Shown here piece by piece: positions 17,318 through 25,731 of a stretch of 64,000 nucleotides of DNA (position 1 is its first letter; every line of letters starts with the position of its first letter). Made by a program: the position numbers and the translations under genes. The stretch spans positions 31,124-95,123 of the forward strand of contig CAWGTZ010000021.1 in NCBI GenBank assembly GCA_963825555.1, read 5' to 3'. The notes under the pieces were generated by a model. It ran no database searches. It was not told the DNA's origin and saw only the letters and a program-made list of their open reading frames with translations. This DNA comes from JAGVSR01 sp963825555 (lineage in GTDB: Bacteria > Pseudomonadota > Alphaproteobacteria > Rhizobiales > Hyphomicrobiaceae).

Positions 17318-18865
17318 ATGACTTTGGACAAGACGAAGGTCCTCGACGCGCTGCGCCGTGTTAAAGGCCCGGATTTGAGCGGCAATCTGGTCGATCTGGG
17401 GCTCGTCTCGGAGGTCCTCGTCAAGGACGATCGCGTTTATTTCTCGATCACCGTTCCACCGGAGCGCGCGCGAGAACTGGAGGCGCTGCGGCAGGCGGCC
17501 GAAAAGGTCGTTGCCGACGTCGAGGGTGTGGCCGGCGTCACGGTTGTTCTGACCGCGGAACGCGGGGGCGGTCCTGCACCGCAAAGGGCTTCTGCGCCAG
17601 GTCCGGCCGCCAGCAACGTCACCGAGCATCCCCGCGTGCGGGAGGCGCGCGAGAAGGGAGTGGCCGGCGATGGCGCTGCTACCCGTGCTCCAGCCCAAGG
17701 CGCGGCTCCGACGATCTCACCGCGCACAGCTACACAGCCGCTGGGCATCCCGGGCATCAAGCACCTGATCGCGGTGGCTTCGGGCAAGGGTGGCGTCGGC
17801 AAGTCGACGACAGCGGTCAACTTGGCGCTCGGTCTACGCGCCATCGGCCTGAAAGCCGGAATCATGGACGCGGATATCTACGGCCCCTCGCAGCCCCGTC
17901 TCCTCGGTCTTTCCGGTAAGCCGCACGTGACGAGCGAGAACAAGCTGCGGCCTATGGAGGGCTACGGCCTGAAAGCGATGTCAATGGGCTTCATGGTCGA
18001 CGAAGGTACGCCCATCGTCTGGCGCGGCCCCATGGTCGTGCAGGCGTTGAACCAGATGCTGCGCGAGGTCCTATGGGGCGATCTCGACGCGCTCATCATC
18101 GACATGCCGCCCGGCACCGGCGATGTGCAACTCACCATGGCGCAGCAGGTGCCGCTGTCCGGCGCCGTCATCGTCTCGACGCCGCAGGATCTGGCGCTGA
18201 TCGACGCCCGTAAGGGGCTCGCCATGTTCCAGCGGGTGAATGTGCCCGTGCTGGGCATCATCGAGAACATGAGCTACTTCCTCTGCCCCAAGTGTGGCGA
18301 GCGCAGTGACATCTTTGGCCACGGCGGCGCGGAACTCGAAGCGCAGAAGCTCGGCATCCCCTTTCTCGGCGGTGTGCCGCTGCACATGGAGATTCGCGAG
18401 CGCTCTGATTCCGGCCGTCCGATCGTGGCGACGGCACCCGACAGCCCGCAGGCTCAGGTCTACCGGGAGCTCGCCGCCAAGGTCTGGGGTGAGGTGCAAT
18501 TGGCTGCCGGGGCGGCCGAAAAAGCGCCCGATCTCATGGTGTCGCCAGGGAGTGACGTGCTCCACGTGGCTTTCGATGGCGGAGAGAAATATGATCTCAC
18601 CGCCGAGATGTTGCGCGTCATGAGCCCGTCGGCGGAAGTACAGGGCCATTCGCCCGACCAGCGCGTGACGGTTGCGCGCAAGAAAAACGTCCGCATCAGC
18701 GAATTGAGGCCCATCGGCAATTACGCCGTCCGCATCGTCTTTGACGACAAGCACGACACCGGGCTTTTCACCTGGGACTATCTGCGGACGCTTGGCCGCG
18801 AGAAGGAAGAGCGTTGGGCCCAGTATCTTGCTGAACTGTCGGAGAAGGGGCTCAGCCGAGGCTGA
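17318..18865 (+). CDS. mrp: Mrp/ApbC-type Fe-S carrier ATPase with C-terminal DUF971 (HCF101-like architecture)
   Basis: 515 residues from the ATG at 17318 (CAGGAGCAAGG upstream); standard bacterial Mrp is about 360-380. Three parts are visible: an N-terminal DUF59/MIP18 domain (DALRRVKGPDLSGNLVDLGL, residues 8-90), a Pro/Ala-rich linker, and a P-loop ATPase with deviant Walker A VASGKGGVGKST (about residue 152). That ATPase carries a CPKC cluster-binding motif (about 322). The third part is a DUF971 domain (about 410-510; SELRPIGNYAVRIVFDDKHDTGLFTWDYL). Mrp proteins carry 4Fe-4S clusters to apo-enzymes. The DUF59-Mrp-DUF971 order is that of plant HCF101. The gene is monocistronic with its own terminator. 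Confidence 0.9.
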   Translation: MTLDKTKVLDALRRVKGPDLSGNLVDLGLVSEVLVKDDRVYFSITVPPERARELEALRQAAEKVVADVEGVAGVTVVLTAERGGGPAPQRASAPGPAASNVTEHPRVREAREKGVAGDGAATRAPAQGAAPTISPRTATQPLGIPGIKHLIAVASGKGGVGKSTTAVNLALGLRAIGLKAGIMDADIYGPSQPRLLGLSGKPHVTSENKLRPMEGYGLKAMSMGFMVDEGTPIVWRGPMVVQALNQMLREVLWGDLDALIIDMPPGTGDVQLTMAQQVPLSGAVIVSTPQDLALIDARKGLAMFQRVNVPVLGIIENMSYFLCPKCGERSDIFGHGGAELEAQKLGIPFLGGVPLHMEIRERSDSGRPIVATAPDSPQAQVYRELAAKVWGEVQLAAGAAEKAPDLMVSPGSDVLHVAFDGGEKYDLTAEMLRVMSPSAEVQGHSPDQRVTVARKKNVRISELRPIGNYAVRIVFDDKHDTGLFTWDYLRTLGREKEERWAQYLAELSEKGLSRG

Positions 18866-18952
18866 TGCCAATTCCTCATGTCCAGGATGCGCTATGGGCA
18901 AGAGGGGATCTATGATGTCCGCATCACGCAGGGACATGAGAGCCACGATAAA

Positions 18953-18978
18953 GGCCGCGTCACGGATGTGACGCGGCC
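18953..18978 (+). terminator. bidirectional terminator hairpin after mrp
   Basis: GGCCGCGTCAC (18953-18963) pairs with GTGACGCGGCC (18968-18978) around a 4-nt loop. TCATTCGTCTTT follows. It separates mrp from the convergent SpeD-like gene. Confidence 0.7.
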
Positions 18979-19017
18979 TCATTCGTCTTTGGCTCTGGCT
19001 GGCGGCCGGGCCCTTGC

Positions 19018-19545
19018 TCAGGCAGCCTTGCGGGCCGCCGTTCCGCGCGTTCCGCGTATCTCGGCCAGCGGCTTCTTGAAGCGTGCCCCGTCGTTGGCGA
19101 ATCGCTTCTTCTTGACCACGGCCTCGCGCGCATCGAAGGCGTCCGCGAACGCCGTCAGCGCGATTTCAGGCCGCATGACGCCCTGCACGTCGAGAGCGAC
19201 GTAGCCCGTTCCGGGCCATGCCTCGACCGATATGCGGCCGCCGGTAAAGGACACCGTGCCGGACACGCAGCCGGTCTTCGCCTGCCGCTTCAGCTCGGCG
19301 CCGGTGACGGACAGCCGGGAGAACGCAAGTGCGCGCCCCACGGCCCGCTGGACGGCGCGGACAGTGCCGATCTCGCCGGCACCGACGAGGTCGATGGCGA
19401 CGGTCTTCATCGATAACGGTTCGGAACTCTCGTTCCCACTTACAGCACGCTCAACGCATGCAACCACAGCGAAGTCTTCCTCTTGGGCGGGGCTTGAACG
19501 AGTCAAGTCCATCCCCAATTGGAAGAGGGCGTCATTAAAGGCCAT
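19018..19545 (-). CDS. SpeD-like protein lacking the pyruvoyl active site
   Basis: A 175-residue protein starting at an ATG with GGGGAGGG upstream. The opening ALFQLGMDLTRSS and the core GGRISVEAWPGTGYVALDV resemble alphaproteobacterial S-adenosylmethionine decarboxylase. The self-cleaving motif ESHISIH of active SpeD aligns with GGRISVE (residues 102-108): the pyruvoyl-forming Ser becomes Gly103, the His two residues after the IS pair becomes Glu108, and the later catalytic Cys aligns with Val123. It should therefore neither process nor decarboxylate. A regulatory partner or a repurposed fold is possible. The relationship to SpeD is by visible motif only and should be treated as probable. 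Confidence 0.6.
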   Translation of the reverse strand: MAFNDALFQLGMDLTRSSPAQEEDFAVVACVERAVSGNESSEPLSMKTVAIDLVGAGEIGTVRAVQRAVGRALAFSRLSVTGAELKRQAKTGCVSGTVSFTGGRISVEAWPGTGYVALDVQGVMRPEIALTAFADAFDAREAVVKKKRFANDGARFKKPLAEIRGTRGTAARKAA

Positions 19546-19848
19546 GTGACCCTCCCCAACCAGCAGATAGATTTAACCCGTCCGCTCCTTACCTTCGGGG
19601 TGTGGGGATCAGATCCTTGACCTTAGGGGCAGGTGGACGAACGGAGAGCGCGGCTTATGAGGCCATCGCCCCCCGCGCGCAACAAAAAAATGGACCTCGG
19701 CAACAAAAAAATTCTGACTGTGTTTCACTAAAGCTTAATGCAACTCAGCAAGGGGTTAGCCGCTTTCTTGCATCGCAGACTTTATAGGCTACAGCGCAGA
19801 AAAAATCGAAGGGCTGAGCAGCTTATCTCGCGCGCCTTCCCTGACGTC
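19546..19848. other. 303-bp intergenic region with two A-tract repeats
   Basis: No gene is seen. GCAACAAAAAAA occurs at 19679-19690 and again at 19700-19711, exactly 21 bp apart, two helical turns. This is upstream of the SpeD-like gene and downstream of the AsmA gene; phased A-tracts may bend DNA or act as an UP-like element. Confidence 0.4.
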
Positions 19849-22446
19849 CTACCGGGTCTTTAGGAATTGCTCCAGTAGCTGCTCTGTCTTGGAACGTTTG
19901 GGCGCGGGCGCTGCCTCACCATCTGCCGGTACAGCCTGCGATGGCTCAGACGTGCCCCCGCCTCCCAGAAGACCATCGAGGATCTCGTCGGCGTTCTTGC
20001 CTTTGAACTGCTTGCCGATCTCCTTGATCGTTTCCACGGCCTGGTTCGGGTCGCTGAGAATGCCTTTCAGATCGGGCGCGAACTTCGGCTTCTCCCACGG
20101 GCCCGTGATGCGCAGCGGCACCTCGATGCCGGCAAGAGCCATGTTCCCCCCCTGTCCGGTGGTGTCCGCGACAAGCTTGGGCTTGAGGGTGTAGTCCAGC
20201 GCGCGCTCGCCGAGCTTGACGGCGCCCTCGCCGGTCACCCGGATAAGCGGCCCTATAAGCTTCAAATCGGAGTTCCGCGCCACGCCCCTGTTGATAGCCC
20301 AGCTGGAAGAAAGCTGGCTGAAGTCGGTTTTTTCCGTCGGCGCACTCTTGAGGCCGCCGAGCTTCCCTTGTGCCGCATTGCGCAGCATGCCGGGAATATT
20401 GATGCCCACGATCGCCCCGTCGGTGAAGGACAGATCTGCACTGCCGCCGAGCGAGTTTACGAGTGCGCGCTGGGTTTTCCCCTGGCCGGTGACGCCAAGA
20501 GCGATCTTGCCCTTGCCCGCCAACCAGTCGAGATCAGCGGCATCCTTGAGCATCGCAAGGCCGTCGACACCGTCGACATTGAGGTTTGTGACAATCTTGG
20601 GCAGCTTAGGGTCGGACGCATCGATGGCGACGAGGCCCTTGCCGCGTCCGCCATAGAACTGCACGTCTGTGAAGTCCGTCTTGAGCACGCGGTTTTGCAA
20701 GACCACTGAGATGACCGATTGGCCGACTTTGATCTCCCGATAAATGAGCCGGCCCACGTTGAGACGAGCATCCACATCGACAAGGCCGAGAGGCGTGAAG
20801 TCGTAAGGCTCGTCGCTCCAGCCGCTGCGCTTCGTGTAGCCGCGAACCTGAGTACCCGGTGCAGTTTCAGGTCCGTTTTTGAGCAGATCCTCGATCGACT
20901 GCGGTGGGGCGGCACCCGGCGAAGAAGTGGGCGATGTCGACTTGGCAGGTTTCGGCGGGGCCGCAGCCTGGTGCTCCGTATCCAGGATTGCATTGAGGTC
21001 CAGTTCGGCAAACTTGAGGTTCGCCTTGACGATTGGCCGTGTGCCGCCCGTTGTGATCGCGATATCGCCGGAGCCCTTCGTCTTGTCGATTAACGCAGAG
21101 GCGCCGCTCAGTGTGTAGGTGTTGCTTGAGGCGCGCAGTTTACCTCTTACGCTAACGGGGGCTCCGCCTGCCGCTTCTGCCTCGCGTCCTGCGGCAAACG
21201 CGGCCAGGGAGGTAAGCGATGGGCTCTTGAGGTCGAGATCGCCCTCTGCGTCGAGTGAATCGCCGAATGCGATGGAACCACTATAGTCGGCATCGAACGG
21301 TCGACCCGACACCTTGGCTACTAGCTTGGCAGGGGTCTTCTGCACGAGTTGGGCAATCGTCGTGATTTCGGCGTTTACGTCGAGCGTCTCACCGCGCCAG
21401 CGCAGATTGCCCGAGAAATTCGCCGGACTGGATAAATCCGGGACTGCGAAGCGAAGGTTGATGCCGCTCACAGTCTCCAGGAGGGCCGCGCGCTGATCGA
21501 CGTAGATCAGTGTCCCGCGCTCAATCCGCACGTCGCCGAGTGAAAGCTTGTCGAGCTTGATGGCCTGTGATCGGGGCGGCTGCGGAGCTTCGGCTCCGAG
21601 GGGCGGCGCGTCTGTCCGGGGGCTGCCGGGAGGGCTTGCGGCCTGGGCAAGCCGGATGGGCGTGCCGTCGCCTGCGGCCCACGCGGCAAAATCCCAGGTT
21701 CTTCGACCGCTCTCGTCGATCTGAAGGGAAAGAACGGGCTCATCGAGCAGAAGTCGCTCGACTGTCACCTCCCGATTGAGAAGAGGCAGCAGGCCGACAC
21801 TGACAGTCAGGCTCTTTATGGTCAGGAGTGGTGGTGCCGTCATGCCCGGCGGGGCCGAAAGCGACACGTTCTGCATCGCCACACCCAGCGACGGGTAGAA
21901 TGTGAAAGATGTGGGACCGGAGATGACGAGATCCCGACCGGTTTCAGATTTCACGCGTGCAACGAGTTGGTCCTTGATGAGGTCGGAGGGGCCAGCAACG
22001 AACAGCAAGGCAGCGCCCGCAGCCGCCAGAACGACGACCACCACTGCCGCGATGGCGATGACTTTCAGGAACCCGCCGCCGCCTGACCGGTCCGGCGGAC
22101 CGGGCGGATAGCCACCCGGGCGGCGCGGCGGTGGTGGACCGCCAGCTCTCGGACCACCTGGCCTGGGGGGAAACCCGCCGGGGGGCGGCATCGGTCGCCC
22201 CGGAGGTGGCTGCTGTGCATGCGGAGGATAATGCGTTTGCGCGCCAGGAGGAGGCGTGTGACCCGGCTGCGGGCGTGGTGGCGCCGGCGGAGGAACCGCC
22301 CCCTGTCGAGCAGGTTGCTGCGGCGCCGGATGGGCTGCCGGGTAGGGCCGGGGCGGGCGCGCCTGTCCGCTGTATTCCTCGCTGGGGCGATAAGCGCCCA
22401 ACTCCGGAGGAAAAGGGGGTGGGCCGGGCGGTCTTTTGGATGTCAT
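19849..22446 (-). CDS. AsmA family protein with an N-terminal proline-rich cytoplasmic tail
   Basis: 865 residues. Residues 1-120 are very Pro/Gly-rich with repeated PPP and RPGG runs. A single membrane helix follows (about 126-151, VIAIAAVVVVVLAAAGAALLF). The periplasmic part shows AsmA motifs (VKSETGRDLVISGPTSFTFYPSLGVAMQNVSLS near the N-terminus; GLKSAPTEKTDFSQLSSSWAINRGVARNSDLKLIGPLIRVTGEGAVKLGERALDYTLKPKL near the C-terminus). AsmA-like proteins are bridge-like or membrane-assembly factors involved in phospholipid transport and outer-membrane biogenesis. The usual family start is at the membrane helix, so the long cytosolic Pro-rich tail is unusual and may bind partners. No operon partner is adjacent. 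Confidence 0.85.
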   Translation of the reverse strand: MTSKRPPGPPPFPPELGAYRPSEEYSGQARPPRPYPAAHPAPQQPARQGAVPPPAPPRPQPGHTPPPGAQTHYPPHAQQPPPGRPMPPPGGFPPRPGGPRAGGPPPPRRPGGYPPGPPDRSGGGGFLKVIAIAAVVVVVLAAAGAALLFVAGPSDLIKDQLVARVKSETGRDLVISGPTSFTFYPSLGVAMQNVSLSAPPGMTAPPLLTIKSLTVSVGLLPLLNREVTVERLLLDEPVLSLQIDESGRRTWDFAAWAAGDGTPIRLAQAASPPGSPRTDAPPLGAEAPQPPRSQAIKLDKLSLGDVRIERGTLIYVDQRAALLETVSGINLRFAVPDLSSPANFSGNLRWRGETLDVNAEITTIAQLVQKTPAKLVAKVSGRPFDADYSGSIAFGDSLDAEGDLDLKSPSLTSLAAFAAGREAEAAGGAPVSVRGKLRASSNTYTLSGASALIDKTKGSGDIAITTGGTRPIVKANLKFAELDLNAILDTEHQAAAPPKPAKSTSPTSSPGAAPPQSIEDLLKNGPETAPGTQVRGYTKRSGWSDEPYDFTPLGLVDVDARLNVGRLIYREIKVGQSVISVVLQNRVLKTDFTDVQFYGGRGKGLVAIDASDPKLPKIVTNLNVDGVDGLAMLKDAADLDWLAGKGKIALGVTGQGKTQRALVNSLGGSADLSFTDGAIVGINIPGMLRNAAQGKLGGLKSAPTEKTDFSQLSSSWAINRGVARNSDLKLIGPLIRVTGEGAVKLGERALDYTLKPKLVADTTGQGGNMALAGIEVPLRITGPWEKPKFAPDLKGILSDPNQAVETIKEIGKQFKGKNADEILDGLLGGGGTSEPSQAVPADGEAAPAPKRSKTEQLLEQFLKTR

Positions 22447-22836
22447 GAGGCGGCCTCGATCGACGCGCTCGCCCTGCGGCGCAACGCGACGCTCAACGAG
22501 AGAAAGCTGGGCAAAATCTTATTGTTGGTCACGTGTATTGAACCGGGCAAGGGGTGTCGGTTCTGCGAACATTAGTTTTTCCACGGATTAGAGCCTAACC
22601 CCCGCTGCGGGCGAGACTATGTCAGCTGGCCGCCGCCGTACACGGCCGCCTCGCGAAAAGCGCTGCGCGGGCTCAAACACAAATCGCTGCGACATGCAAC
22701 TAGAAGGGGAATCAGGAAGCAGGGCAACCGTTTGAGAATTACCCTCGCAACGTCAGGCTGATGCCTTATCGAATTTGGCATATTCCAGCCATGAATAGGC
22801 CGCGCTTTCGGCGTTCGAATCGTGCATTTTCAACTT
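22447..22836. other. 390-bp intergenic region
   Basis: Divergent region between the AsmA gene and the thermonuclease gene. I see no gene, tRNA or strong hairpin. It must contain both promoters, but none is close enough to consensus to call. Confidence 0.4.
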
Positions 22837-23553
22837 ATGAGTGTGCTCGAACTTCGTCCCCCCTCTCGCCGGCTGGTGGCGTTTGCGCTTGCCGGCGTCC
22901 TGTTCTTCTCTCCTCTCATCGCCGGCGCTGGAATGTTGCGGCCCGGGCCAGTCGAGATTGTCGGCCAGGCCCGCGTGGTCGACGGCGATACGCTCGAGAT
23001 CGACGGGCATCGCATCCGACTGGAGGGTATCGACGCGCCAGAGACCGCACAGACCTGCGGTCGTCGGTGGTTTGGCACGTGGTCGTGTGGGAAGTCGGCG
23101 GCCAAGGCTCTGTCGGACCTCGTTGCGGGGCGTCGGATCACCTGCCGGTCCATGGGTCGTGACAAATACGGCCGCATCCTTGGCGTCTGCTCAGTTGGCG
23201 AGAGCGACATCAATGCTGAAATGGTTCGCCGGGGCTATGCGTGGGCCTTCGTCAAATATTCCCGCTCTTATGTCGCCGAGGAAGCCGAGGCTCGCGAAGC
23301 GCGGGCTGGCATCTGGCAGGGCGATGCGGAGCCCGCCTGGATTTTCCGGGCGAACCGCTGGCAGTCAGCCGGGACGGACGCTCCGGACGGCTGCGCGATC
23401 AAGGGTAACGTGAGCGGGAATGGCCGCATTTACCATATGCCGTGGAGTCCCTGGTACGGTCGAGTGAAGGTTGATCTGGACCGTGGAGAGCGCTGGTTCT
23501 GCAGCGAGGATGAGGCCCGTCAGGCAGGCTGGCGTCCGGCTGTCGCCGGCTGA
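22837..23553 (+). CDS. secreted thermonuclease-family (SNase-like) protein
   Basis: 238 residues from the ATG at 22837; a GTG at 22822 in frame is an alternative and neither has a clear ribosome site. A signal peptide or anchor (LVAFALAGVLFFSPLIAGAG) is followed by the staphylococcal-nuclease fold: ARVVDGDTLEIDGHRIRLEGIDAPETAQTC, then GRDKYGRILGVC and EMVRRGYAWAFVKYS. A C-terminal segment (GCAIKGNVSGNGRIYHMPWSPWYGRVKVD) is a common extra domain in alphaproteobacterial members. It would cut nucleic acid or act on the envelope in the periplasm. The function is inferred from family only. Confidence 0.85.
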   Translation: MSVLELRPPSRRLVAFALAGVLFFSPLIAGAGMLRPGPVEIVGQARVVDGDTLEIDGHRIRLEGIDAPETAQTCGRRWFGTWSCGKSAAKALSDLVAGRRITCRSMGRDKYGRILGVCSVGESDINAEMVRRGYAWAFVKYSRSYVAEEAEAREARAGIWQGDAEPAWIFRANRWQSAGTDAPDGCAIKGNVSGNGRIYHMPWSPWYGRVKVDLDRGERWFCSEDEARQAGWRPAVAG

Positions 23554-23637
23554 TTGGGCCTCAGTCGTTGACATTCCCAGGGCGGCGGGAGATTCTTGCG
23601 CGACTCTGCCCATTCAATTTCTCGACGAGAGGTCGCA

Positions 23638-24450
23638 ATGCTCAAAGGCGCTCGTTTGGCCGCCATAGCGGTCACAGTGCTTACGGCCGGAATTGGCGCC
23701 GAAGCTGCACACGCTGGGCCAACCTGGGACGGCATAAAGTCCGAGGTCTATGGTTCGCGCGCGATCCTTGAGGGTCATTCGGTCATCAAACTTCAGGCGC
23801 CGTATCGTCCGGACGACGTGATGTCGGTTCCGATCGCAGCGGACGTTCATTTGCCCAAGGGGCAGCAGATCAAGTCGGTTTCCTTTATCGTTGACGAGAA
23901 CCCATCCCCCGTTGCGGCGGTGTTTACGCTCGGGGATGGGCGGGATCACGCATGGCTGTCAACAAACATCCGGCTCAATCAGCAGTCAGACGTGCGCGTG
24001 GTCGTGGAAAGCACCTCGGGCGAACTCTTTATGGTCGAGCAACTGGTCAAGTTCGCAGGCGGACAGGCCTCTTGTTCTGCGCCGCCGCAGGGCTCGCCGG
24101 AAGAGATTGCAGCCAACATGGGCAAGATGGATCTGGCCCTGTTGGGCCCCCGTGCCACGTCCTCCAAGGCCGTCCAGCGCGCCCGATACGAACTCAACCA
24201 TCCCAATCACACCGGCATGGTTCTCGACCAGATCACGCTTTTCTACATCCCGCTGCTCATGGTGGAGCATATCGAGGTCAAGCAGGGTGATGACACCGTG
24301 CTGACGATGGCCGGCAGCATTACTCTCAATCAGAACCCGAAGTTCGAGTTCGACTATGTAACCAACGGCGCTTCGGAATTGACGATCACCGCACGCGACA
24401 CGGGCGGCGCTACGTGGCAGAAATCCTTCCCGATCGGTCCAGGGAGCTGA
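23638..24450 (+). CDS. quinoprotein dehydrogenase-associated SoxYZ-like carrier
   Basis: 270 residues from the ATG at 23638 (GAGAGGT upstream). A signal peptide ends near AEAAHA-GP (residue 26). The first half is SoxY-like and the second half, from about residue 165 (SSKAVQRARYELNHPNHTGMVLDQITLFYIPLLMVEHIEVKQGDD), is SoxZ-like, the fused arrangement found beside PQQ-dependent dehydrogenases. The SoxY sulfur-binding C-terminus (GGCGG) is replaced by FAGGQASCSA, keeping one Cys (C146). The role in quinoprotein function is unknown. Three pqqA genes lie 6-7 kb away, but no dehydrogenase is in the window. Confidence 0.83.
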   Translation: MLKGARLAAIAVTVLTAGIGAEAAHAGPTWDGIKSEVYGSRAILEGHSVIKLQAPYRPDDVMSVPIAADVHLPKGQQIKSVSFIVDENPSPVAAVFTLGDGRDHAWLSTNIRLNQQSDVRVVVESTSGELFMVEQLVKFAGGQASCSAPPQGSPEEIAANMGKMDLALLGPRATSSKAVQRARYELNHPNHTGMVLDQITLFYIPLLMVEHIEVKQGDDTVLTMAGSITLNQNPKFEFDYVTNGASELTITARDTGGATWQKSFPIGPGS

Positions 24451-24495
24451 CCTCGGCAACGCCCCCTTCGCGCTTTGCAGGTCTTCAAAAAAGCG

Positions 24496-24530
24496 AAACC
24501 GGCAGATTGCATGATGCAATCTGCCGGTTT
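24496..24530 (+). terminator. 17-bp perfect inverted repeat, bidirectional terminator
   Basis: AAACCGGCAGATTGCAT (24496-24512) pairs perfectly with ATGCAATCTGCCGGTTT (24514-24530). An A-run at 24487-24492 gives a T-run for the minus strand, so it can end both the SoxYZ gene and the convergent small gene. Confidence 0.8.
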
Positions 24531-24574
24531 GTTCGTTCCAGAGCCGCCATGCAGCGGCTCGTGTTCGCGATGTT

Positions 24575-24772
24575 TCAGGCAGCCTCCGCCTCGCTCAACT
24601 CCGTGAGCTTGGCGTGGACCTCCTCGATCTCGACAATATATTCCGACCACTCCTCACGGTCTTCAGCCGTCTGGTTGGGGTCGGCCACGGACTCCTTGAG
24701 GTCCGCGAGCGCTATTCCGAGCGCATAAATGATGGTCTCGATCTCGGACTCGTCCAAATCGGTCATGGGCAT
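24575..24772 (-). CDS. 65-residue acidic helical protein of unknown function
   Basis: Starts at the ATG at 24772, with GTGGAGACC upstream; a longer frame to 24835 is less likely. The protein is short, acidic and predicted helical (DLDESEIETIIYALGIALADLKESV and DREEWSEYIVEIEEVHAKLTEL). No cofactor motif, membrane segment or signal peptide is seen. It is convergent with the SoxYZ-like gene. I do not recognise the family. Confidence 0.6.
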   Translation of the reverse strand: MPMTDLDESEIETIIYALGIALADLKESVADPNQTAEDREEWSEYIVEIEEVHAKLTELSEAEAA

Positions 24773-24926
24773 CGAACGGTCTCCACATAAGTTGGGAGCA
24801 AGGCTCACCCTGCCGCCATCGGGGCGGATAGGCATCCATGCGACAACCAGTCATAAGTGACTCGCGGCCATTACCGAACGGGTCACGACATTAAATTTTC
24901 GATGAATCGTAGAAGGTGGAGACAAG

Positions 24927-25003
24927 TGGCGCACCCGGCAGGATTCGAACCTGCGACCTTTGGATTCGGAATCCAACACTCTATCCAGCTGAGCTACGGG
25001 TGC
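24927..25003 (-). tRNA. tRNA-Arg (CCG)
   Basis: On the minus strand the 77-nt sequence folds as a cloverleaf. The acceptor GCACCCG pairs with CGGGTGC, the D arm is GCTC, and the anticodon stem TTGGA/TCCAA holds loop TTCCGAA with anticodon CCG. The T arm GCAGG-TTCGAAT-CCTGC is present and CCA is encoded. It reads the Arg codon CGG. Confidence 0.97.
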
Positions 25004-25235
25004 TTCGGCGCCCTTACGGCGCAAGGCCCGACTAGATAACCCATTCGCTGTCCGGCCGCAAATGGCCTTGGACGGCGCCCGCGGGGCTGCCGGCAGGGCT
25101 CGTGGCCGGTCCCGGCCTCGGGTTCTCCGTTCGGCTCCTGTGGGTTAGCTTGAAGGGCGGACCGCTGGCCCGGATCGCCAGCGCGTCGGCGGTACCGCAA
25201 TCCGCGCCCCCTGCTTCTGCAACCGGAGAGCTTCC

Positions 25236-25715
25236 ATGCCTGACATGCGTCCGCCGCGACCTGGCGAACTTTCCATTGAACTTCCGGACACCTTCGATGC
25301 GTCCCTCTACTTCATCGGTCGCATTCGCACGCCGTGGAAGACAACCGGGGAGTGCCCCAAGAACAGTGCCGCCCGCCGTGATGTGGAGGCGACCATCGAA
25401 CTCGATCCCAGATACGCGCTGGGCCTGGAAGGCCTCTCGCTGATGTCGCATTTGTTCGTGCTCTATTGGCTCGATCGCTCGGCGCGCAATCTTATTGTGC
25501 AGGCGCCAAGCCATGCCCCAGAGCCCCGCGGCGTCTTCGCGTTGCGTTCGCCGGTGCGACCGAACCCGATCGGCCTTTCCGTGGCAGACCTCGTCGCGGT
25601 CGAGGGTACTCGTATCCGGATCCGCAATATCGATTGCATCGATAAAACGCCGCTCATCGACATCAAGCCGTACTTTGCCTCGACCGACAGTTTCCCGGAG
25701 GCGCGCCGCCCGTGA
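25236..25715 (+). CDS. trmO: tRNA t6A37 methyltransferase TrmO (TsaA/YaeB family)
   Basis: 159 residues starting at an ATG with CGGAGAG upstream. Family motifs are YFIGRIRTPWKTTGECPKN near the N-terminus, LMSHLFVLYWLDR, RGVFALRSPVRPNPIGLSVADLVAVEG and DKTPLIDIKPYF. TrmO uses S-adenosylmethionine to methylate t6A at position 37 of certain tRNAs, improving decoding accuracy. It is only 232 bp from the tRNA-Arg gene. It ends 16 bp from the convergent AraC-type regulator gene. Confidence 0.9.
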   Translation: MPDMRPPRPGELSIELPDTFDASLYFIGRIRTPWKTTGECPKNSAARRDVEATIELDPRYALGLEGLSLMSHLFVLYWLDRSARNLIVQAPSHAPEPRGVFALRSPVRPNPIGLSVADLVAVEGTRIRIRNIDCIDKTPLIDIKPYFASTDSFPEARRP

Positions 25716-25731
25716 CGTCCGCGCTCACGCT

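Noticed and set aside
24857..25039. A 60-codon frame across the tRNA-Arg gene
   Set aside because: Its peptide (AGFEPATFGFGIQHS) is the typical translation of an antisense tRNA, not a protein gene.
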